Shown: positions 59,264 to 64,000 of the stretch, piece after piece
Layout: every line of letters begins with the position of its first letter
How positions within the stretch are numbered: position 1 is the stretch's first letter
Assembly (NCBI GenBank): GCA_963835955.1
Contig: CAWIHZ010000009.1
Coordinates: 13,313-77,312, forward strand
Reading direction: 5' to 3'
Length of the DNA: 64,000 bases
Source of the DNA: Roseiarcus sp963835955
GTDB lineage: Bacteria; Pseudomonadota; Alphaproteobacteria; Rhizobiales; Beijerinckiaceae
Position numbers and translations under genes: made by a program
Notes under the pieces: generated by a model
Told to the model about the DNA's origin: nothing
Seen by the model: only the letters and a program-made list of their open reading frames with translations
Database searches by the model: none

Positions 59264-60193
59264 ATGTCGACCTCCGGGGGATCAGCGCCGCGCGGTTCGA
59301 CCCCCCGCGTCCTCGTCATCGGCGACGTGATGACCGACGTCATTGTCCGGCCGGAGGGGCCGCTGGCGAAGGGATCGGACCGGCGGGCGTCGATCGCGTT
59401 CGAGCCGGGCGGGTCGGCGGCCAATCAGGCGGCGTGGCTCGCCTCCTTCGGCGTTTCGGTCGATTTCGTCGCCCGGGTCGGCGCGGCCGACGTCGGGCGC
59501 GAGACGGCGCGGCTGATCGAGATCGGCGTCATGCCGCGGCTTGTCGGCGACCCGCATCGACCGACCGGACGGCTGGTCGCGCTGATCGATCCAAATGGCG
59601 AGCGCAGTTTCTTCACCGACCGCGGCGCCAACGAGGCGCTGTCGGCGAACGACATTCCCGACGCGCTGATCGCCCGCGCCTCGATCATTCACCTCTCCGG
59701 CTATTCCTTCTTCGAGCCCTCGCCGCGCGCGGCCGTGCTCAGCGTCATGCGCCGCGCGCGAAGAAAGCCGATCAGCGTCGACCCGGCGTCGGCGGAGTTT
59801 TTGCGCGAGGTCGGGCCGCAGAAATTTCTCGCTTGGACCCGCGGCGCGGCGATCCTGTTTCCCAACGAAGAGGAAGCGGCGACGCTCGCCGGCTCGGACG
59901 ACCCGGAGACCCAGTGCGCGCGCCTGGCGGTCCGCTATCCGCTGGTCGTCGTCAAGCGCGGCGCTTCCGGCTCGGAGGCGGCGGCGGGCGCGCAGCGCTG
60001 GCGAGCCGCGGCGCCGAGCGTCGAGGCGATCGACACCACCGGCGCCGGCGACGCCTTTGTCGCCGCCTTTCTCGCCGCCCGCCTCCAAGGCGCTGACGTG
60101 CAAGCGGCGCTGGAGCGCGCAGCCGCCGCCGGAGCGGGCGCGTCCGCGCTGGTCGGCGGAAGGCCGAGGCCAACCCGTGATCGCTTGGACTGA
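59264..60193 (+). CDS. PfkB-family carbohydrate/nucleoside kinase, possible pseudouridine kinase
   Basis: 309 residues. Ribokinase fold: VLVIGDVMTDVIVRPEGPLA, the first PfkB signature region FEPGGSAANQAAWLASFGVS, VDFVARVGAADVGRE, and the second signature DTTGAGDAFVAAFLAARLQG with its catalytic Asp. Substrate cannot be read from the sequence. The same-strand neighbour psuG suggests pseudouridine, but two unrelated genes lie between, and the family also includes ribokinase and fructokinase. Confidence 0.85.
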   Translation: MSTSGGSAPRGSTPRVLVIGDVMTDVIVRPEGPLAKGSDRRASIAFEPGGSAANQAAWLASFGVSVDFVARVGAADVGRETARLIEIGVMPRLVGDPHRPTGRLVALIDPNGERSFFTDRGANEALSANDIPDALIARASIIHLSGYSFFEPSPRAAVLSVMRRARRKPISVDPASAEFLREVGPQKFLAWTRGAAILFPNEEEAATLAGSDDPETQCARLAVRYPLVVVKRGASGSEAAAGAQRWRAAAPSVEAIDTTGAGDAFVAAFLAARLQGADVQAALERAAAAGAGASALVGGRPRPTRDRLD

Positions 60194-60364
60194 TATGAAC
60201 GTTCAGTCCGGCTGATAGACTTGCGGCGCACGCCGCCTATTCCTATCTTCTTGCTCAACGCGGCGTTGGGTCAAAGAACTTCTTGAGCTTCGTCGTTCCT
60301 AGGTTGCGTGGCGACTCAGTATTTCGGCGCCCGCAGCCATTGTATTTCGAGCAGGAGGCTTTTC

Positions 60365-61270
60365 ATGTCCATCCGTCCCGTCAAGAGCATTGCCCAATCG
60401 CGGCCGACCATGGAGGGCGCGGGCGTAAGACTGCGCCGCGCCTTCGGCTTCGGCGACACGTCCGACTTCGATCCGTTCCTGATGATGGACGATTTCCGCA
60501 GCGACCGGCCCGAGGACTATCAGGCGGGCTTCCCCTGGCATCCGCATCGCGGCATCGAAACCATCACCTATGTGCTGGCGGGCAGCGTCGACCACGGCGA
60601 CAGCCTGGGCAACCGCGGCAAGCTCGCCGCCGGCGACGTGCAATGGATGACGGCCGGCAGCGGCATCATGCACCAGGAAATGCCGACCGGGGACGCGAAG
60701 GGCCGGATGCACGGCTTTCAGCTGTGGGCCAATCTGCCTTCCCGGCTGAAGATGACCAGGCCGCGCTACCAGGACGTGCCGGCGGCGGCGATTCCCGAGG
60801 TCGTCGACGACGACGGCACGCGGGTGCGGGTGATCTGCGGCGAGTTCTGGGGCAAGAGCGGCCCGGTCGACGGCGTCGCCGCCGAGCCGCGCTATCTCGA
60901 CGTGTTCGTGCCTGCGGGCAAGCGCAAGCGCCTCAGGGTCGAGGATTTCCGGCAGGCGTTCGCCTATATCTTCGAGGGCTCGGCCAGTTTTGCCGACGCC
61001 TCCGAACCGTTTGGCGTATTGCGGGAGGCTCAAGTCGGCGGCGAGGACGTTCTGGTGCGCGACGCGGTCGGCAACCGCTCGCTCATCGTGTTCGGCCCGG
61101 GCGACGAGATCAGCGTCCAGGCCGGCGATGAGGGCGTGCGCTTCCTGCTCGTCTCCGGAAGACCGTTGCGCGAGCCGATCGCCTGGCATGGGCCGATCGT
61201 GATGAACACCCAGGCGGAAATCCGCCAGGCGCTGACCGACTTGCGGTCCGGCGAGTTCATCAAGGCCTAA
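60365..61270 (+). CDS. Pirin family protein
   Basis: 301 residues from the ATG at 60365 behind AGGAGG. A longer open frame from 60308 lacks that site. Bicupin fold: FDPFLMMDDFRSDRPEDYQA, HPHRGIETITYVLAGSVDHG (metal ligands His/His), GDVQWMTAGSGIMHQEMP (third His and Glu region), and the pirin C-terminal domain with MNTQAEIRQALTDLRSGEF. Bacterial pirins act as iron-dependent quercetinases or modulate enzymes such as pyruvate dehydrogenase. Confidence 0.94.
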   Translation: MSIRPVKSIAQSRPTMEGAGVRLRRAFGFGDTSDFDPFLMMDDFRSDRPEDYQAGFPWHPHRGIETITYVLAGSVDHGDSLGNRGKLAAGDVQWMTAGSGIMHQEMPTGDAKGRMHGFQLWANLPSRLKMTRPRYQDVPAAAIPEVVDDDGTRVRVICGEFWGKSGPVDGVAAEPRYLDVFVPAGKRKRLRVEDFRQAFAYIFEGSASFADASEPFGVLREAQVGGEDVLVRDAVGNRSLIVFGPGDEISVQAGDEGVRFLLVSGRPLREPIAWHGPIVMNTQAEIRQALTDLRSGEFIKA

Positions 61271-61404
61271 CGAGGACCGGCGGGAGCCGGCGATCGCCGC
61301 GGCTTCCGCCGAGAACCGCTCCGCCTGGACGGAACGCGAACCCTGACTTTCGCGTTTTGCGATCGTGAAGGCTGGCGCACCGTGCCGGACGGAGCCGAGC
61401 TGAA

Positions 61405-62634
61405 ATGCCTGATTCAATAATCGCGACGCAGTGCTGCATCGGCGGTGGCGGCCCCGCCGGGATGATGCTTGGATTCCTGCTGGCGCGCGCCGGCGTTCGC
61501 GTTGTGGTGCTGGAGAAGCACGCCGATTTCTTCCGCGATTTCCGCGGCGACACGGTTCATCCTTCGACGCTCGAGTTGATGGTCGAGCTCGGCCTGCTCG
61601 ACGAGTTTTTGAAGCTGCCGCATCAGAAGGTCGAAACGCTGACCGGCCAGGTCGGCGCCGAACACCTTCAGTTCGTGGATTTTCGCCATCTGCCAACGCA
61701 CTGCAAATTCGTTGCGCTGATGCCGCAGTGGGACTTCCTCAACTTCCTGGCCGAGCAGGGCAAGCGCTACAAGACCTTCGACCTGCGCATGCAGGCCGAG
61801 GCGACCGACCTGATCGACGAGAACGGGCGCATTGTCGGATTGATCGCCGACACGCCGGACGGGGCGCTCACAATTCGCGCGGGCCTGGTGGTCGCCTGCG
61901 ACGGACGTCGTTCGACCATACGCGAGAAAGCCGGACTCAAGAGCGACGACTATGGGGCGCCGATGGATGTGCTGTGGTTTCGTCTCTCGCGCAAGGAGGG
62001 CGACAGTCCGGACACGTTCGGCCATATCGAAGCTGGCAAGCTGATGGTCATGTTCGATCGCGGCGATTACTGGCAATGCGCCTATGTCATTCCCAAAGGC
62101 GGGATCGCGCGCGTGAAGTCGGAGGGTCTCGAAGCCTTCCGCGGGCGGATTGTTGAAATGTCGGCGTTTTTGTCCGGCCGCGTCGGCGAATTGAAAAGCT
62201 GGGACGACGTCAAACTGCTCAGCGTCACGGTCGACCGGCTGAAGAAATGGTGGCGACCCGGGCTCCTGTGCATCGGCGATGCGGCGCATGCGATGTCGCC
62301 GATCGGCGGCGTGGGCATCAACATGGCGGTGCAAGACGCGGTCGCTGCAGCCAACCGGCTCGCCGTACCCCTCCGGACCGGCGGGGTGACGGACGATGAT
62401 CTTCAGGCCATCGAGAAGCGACGCACTCTGCCCATGCGGTTCACTCAGTGGCTGCAGCTGACCATCCAGCGGAGGATCATCAACCGCGTTCTCAAGACAC
62501 ATGAGCGGCCGAAGCCGGCGTTGTTTTTCAAGCTTTTTAACAGCTTTCCGGTCCTGCGCCGCATTCCGGCGCGGCTGATCGGCCTCGGCATTCGTCCTGA
62601 GCACGTGCGCACGCCCGAAGCCTTGCCGGATTGA
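61405..62634 (+). CDS. FAD-dependent aromatic monooxygenase (PHBH/UbiH fold)
   Basis: 409 residues. Class A flavoprotein monooxygenase: the dinucleotide motif is CCIGGGGPAGMMLGFLLARA, the DG motif is VVACDGRRSTIREKAG, and the GD motif is LLCIGDAAHAMSPIGGVGIN. It could hydroxylate an aromatic or a polyketide; UbiH-like ubiquinone steps are also possible. No signal peptide. Start at the ATG at 61405. Lies 134 bp after the pirin gene. Confidence 0.9.
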   Translation: MPDSIIATQCCIGGGGPAGMMLGFLLARAGVRVVVLEKHADFFRDFRGDTVHPSTLELMVELGLLDEFLKLPHQKVETLTGQVGAEHLQFVDFRHLPTHCKFVALMPQWDFLNFLAEQGKRYKTFDLRMQAEATDLIDENGRIVGLIADTPDGALTIRAGLVVACDGRRSTIREKAGLKSDDYGAPMDVLWFRLSRKEGDSPDTFGHIEAGKLMVMFDRGDYWQCAYVIPKGGIARVKSEGLEAFRGRIVEMSAFLSGRVGELKSWDDVKLLSVTVDRLKKWWRPGLLCIGDAAHAMSPIGGVGINMAVQDAVAAANRLAVPLRTGGVTDDDLQAIEKRRTLPMRFTQWLQLTIQRRIINRVLKTHERPKPALFFKLFNSFPVLRRIPARLIGLGIRPEHVRTPEALPD

Positions 62635-63062
62635 AGCCAGCTCGGATATCTTCCGTCATCGGACCAGCGCCTCGGCGCAGGCGCTGAGCGTATCGCGGGC
62701 CATCCGCTCGATCGAGCAGGCTTTGGCGATTTTTTCGCCCGCGACCGGCGCCGGACGGCTTCGCGCGCGCAAGGCGCCGTGCGCCAGCGCCGCTTGGATG
62801 GCCGGGACAGGCGGGCCATGATCACAGAGGGCCGAAGTCTTGCCAGCGGTTACGGCCGACCAAAACCCGCGGCGATTAGAGCTCAACAATTTCTTCCGAA
62901 AAACCAAAAGCTGTGTTAGTCTGCCTGTCGTGATGGGCAAAGCATTCGCCAGCGCGGGCCGAGGGACGAAGGCGGGAGCGGCCTGTTCGGCGCCAGCGCG
63001 CGCATATCACGCGATATGTATGGTCTTTATTAGCCCCGGATGATTTTCTTCGATTGGAATCG
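62635..63062. other. Gap before IS66-like copy 2
   Basis: About 430 bp. A minus-strand frame (62656-62940, 94 codons) is the only sizeable one; its translation (DHGPPVPAIQAALAHGALRA) shows no motif I recognise, so I do not call it a gene. No 8-bp direct repeat can be checked here because the far end of the IS is outside the window. Confidence 0.5.
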
Positions 63063-63127
63063 CAACCGGGGCAGATTTCCGGGCGGAGGGGGGAGTCAAG
63101 GCCGGCAAAACGTGATTCAAGCTTTGG

Positions 63128-63496
63128 ATGACGGCGCGCATCCCTGATTCGCTTGAGCGGCTTTCGCATCCGGACTTGGTCGGCCTGGTGCGCGATCTGA
63201 TCCATGAAGTGACGCGGCTTCGCGCGGAGAACGAGAAACTCGTCGGCGCCCTGGCCAGGTTGAAAATCGAGCATCAGGCGGTCAAGGACGAGCTTGCGCG
63301 GCTGAAGCATCTTCCGCCGCGTCCGCCGCACATGCCTTCGGGCATGGACAAGGCGAGGGACGCGAAAGGGCCGGAGGGCGGCGGCAGTGAGAAGGGCGGG
63401 CGTTCGACGCGGCGGCGCGGCGGTCGAACTCGACAAGCTGACGATTGGCGCAACGGTGGTGGTGAGGGCGAAGGCTCCGGCGGGCTCGCGCCATAA
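63128..63496 (+). CDS. IS66-like transposase, N-terminal frame (copy 2)
   Basis: Same 122-residue translation as in copy 1 (MTARIPDSLERLSHPDLVGL onward, with coiled coil LRAENEKLVGALARLKIEHQ). The same frame break relative to the catalytic part is present, which means the break was there before the element was copied, or is part of its normal expression. Confidence 0.7.
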   Translation: MTARIPDSLERLSHPDLVGLVRDLIHEVTRLRAENEKLVGALARLKIEHQAVKDELARLKHLPPRPPHMPSGMDKARDAKGPEGGGSEKGGRSTRRRGGRTRQADDWRNGGGEGEGSGGLAP

Positions 63497-64000
63497 AGGC
63501 TACCAAGACATGGTGGTTCAGGACCTGAGCCTGCGCCCGCTGGTGACGCGCTATCGGCGCGAGCGGTGGGAAACGCCGGACGGCGAAACGATCATCGCCG
63601 AACTCGATTCCGGGATTGTCGGAGGCTACGGCCCCAACCTGAATCGCTTGGTCTTGGCGCTGCACTTTGCCGGACAAATGACCTGCGAGCGGATGGTGGC
63701 GCTTCTCAAGGGGATGGGCGTGGCGATTTCGAAGCGGCAGGTGGTTCGCCTGCTGACGGTCAAGCTGGAGACGTTCCGCGCCGAGGATGCGGCGGTGTTG
63801 AAGGCGGGCTTGAGCGGCGCTTATGTCACGGTCGACGATACCGGGGCGCGCCACGCCGGCAAGAGCGGCTACACCACGCAGATCGGCTCTTCCCACTTCA
63901 CGGCGTTTCGCACTGGACCCTCCAAGTCGCGCCTGGCGTTTCTGTCGCGGCTTTGCGGCGGAACGTCGCTCTATGTGATCAACGACGCCGCGCTCGCCTA
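63387..64000 (+). CDS. IS66-like transposase, catalytic frame (copy 2), partial
   Basis: Open to the window edge. It includes VELDKLTIGATVVV and YVTVDDTGARHAGK (first catalytic Asp region) and stops at the edge within the INDAALAY segment. No difference from copy 1 was seen. The C-terminal two-thirds is outside the window. Confidence 0.72.
   Translation, partial: MRRAGVRRGGAAVELDKLTIGATVVVRAKAPAGSRHKGYQDMVVQDLSLRPLVTRYRRERWETPDGETIIAELDSGIVGGYGPNLNRLVLALHFAGQMTCERMVALLKGMGVAISKRQVVRLLTVKLETFRAEDAAVLKAGLSGAYVTVDDTGARHAGKSGYTTQIGSSHFTAFRTGPSKSRLAFLSRLCGGTSLYVINDAALA

Larger units (their letters stand above)
63063..64000 (+). mobile_element. IS66-like insertion element, copy 2 (cut by window edge)
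   Basis: From 'aaccggggcagatttccggg' at 63064 onward the sequence matches copy 1 (from 22474) base for base as far as I can compare, over about 937 bp to the window edge. The flanks differ. The right end is outside. Both copies point the same way. Confidence 0.88.

Noticed and set aside
62656..62940. A 94-codon minus-strand frame before IS66-like copy 2
   Set aside because: No recognisable domain and overlaps another open frame; too weak to call.
24217..63062. A composite transposon bounded by the two IS66-like copies
   Set aside because: The interval holds housekeeping genes (cca, tsaC, scoAB) with the same base composition as the rest, and no target duplication can be shown.

Overview
The window is high-GC DNA (roughly two-thirds G+C by eye) from an alphaproteobacterium, most likely of the order Hyphomicrobiales (Rhizobiales). 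The evidence is an rRNA operon in the order 16S-tRNA-Ile-tRNA-Ala-23S-5S-tRNA-fMet, a helix-9 intervening sequence in the 23S gene, a dnaX-ybaB-recR cluster next to a small SRP RNA, and proteins of rhizobial type (DUF1285, DUF6111, a MoxR/DUF58/DUF4159 operon). I cannot name the genus.

Layout. Positions 1-9174 are a graveyard of mobile elements: an IS5-family end remnant, an IS5-family element split by an IS21-family element, a second IS5-family element, a frameshifted IS630 element, a decayed second IS21 element, and fragments of an IS3 transposase and a large serine recombinase. Positions 9275-15820 hold the complete rRNA operon on the minus strand, with a good sigma-70-type promoter about 580 bp upstream of 16S. 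Next come a cytochrome P450, recR-ybaB-dnaX, the SRP RNA, pyrG and tRNA-Ser. An IS66-like element sits 7 bp past that tRNA.

Positions 24496-30352 hold a HugZ-like protein, an acyl-CoA dehydrogenase and enoyl-CoA hydratase pair, a threonylcarbamoyl-AMP synthase and scoAB (acyl-CoA and ketone-body metabolism). Positions 30465-37410 are a four-gene MoxR/DUF58/BatA-DUF4159/membrane-protein operon. Positions 37505-40327 are a tightly coupled DUF1285-Nudix-DUF6111-CCA cluster. A solute-binding protein, a glycosyltransferase, an AmpD-like amidase, a glycine-zipper lipoprotein and TspO follow.

Positions 46735-50282 form an orphan type VI secretion spike locus: vgrG, a DUF6931-like protein behind it, and a divergent protein with a His...Cys arrangement that could be a clan-CD (caspase-like) cysteine peptidase. 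I consider this the most interesting part of the window. Beyond it lie an epoxide-hydrolase-like enzyme, a decayed LysR-HTH/TolB/TPR regulator, a frameshifted methyltransferase, malonyl-CoA decarboxylase, and psuG with a PfkB kinase (probable pseudouridine catabolism) separated by a quinone reductase and a BrnT/BrnA toxin-antitoxin pair. A pirin and an FAD monooxygenase follow. A second, apparently identical IS66-like copy runs off the right edge.

Many otherwise conserved genes carry single-nucleotide frameshifts. Either several genes are decaying or the assembly carries uncorrected indels, and pseudogene calls outside the IS region should be read with that in mind. Coordinates of RNA and repeat features were counted by hand and may be off by 1-2 bases; rRNA ends are approximate.
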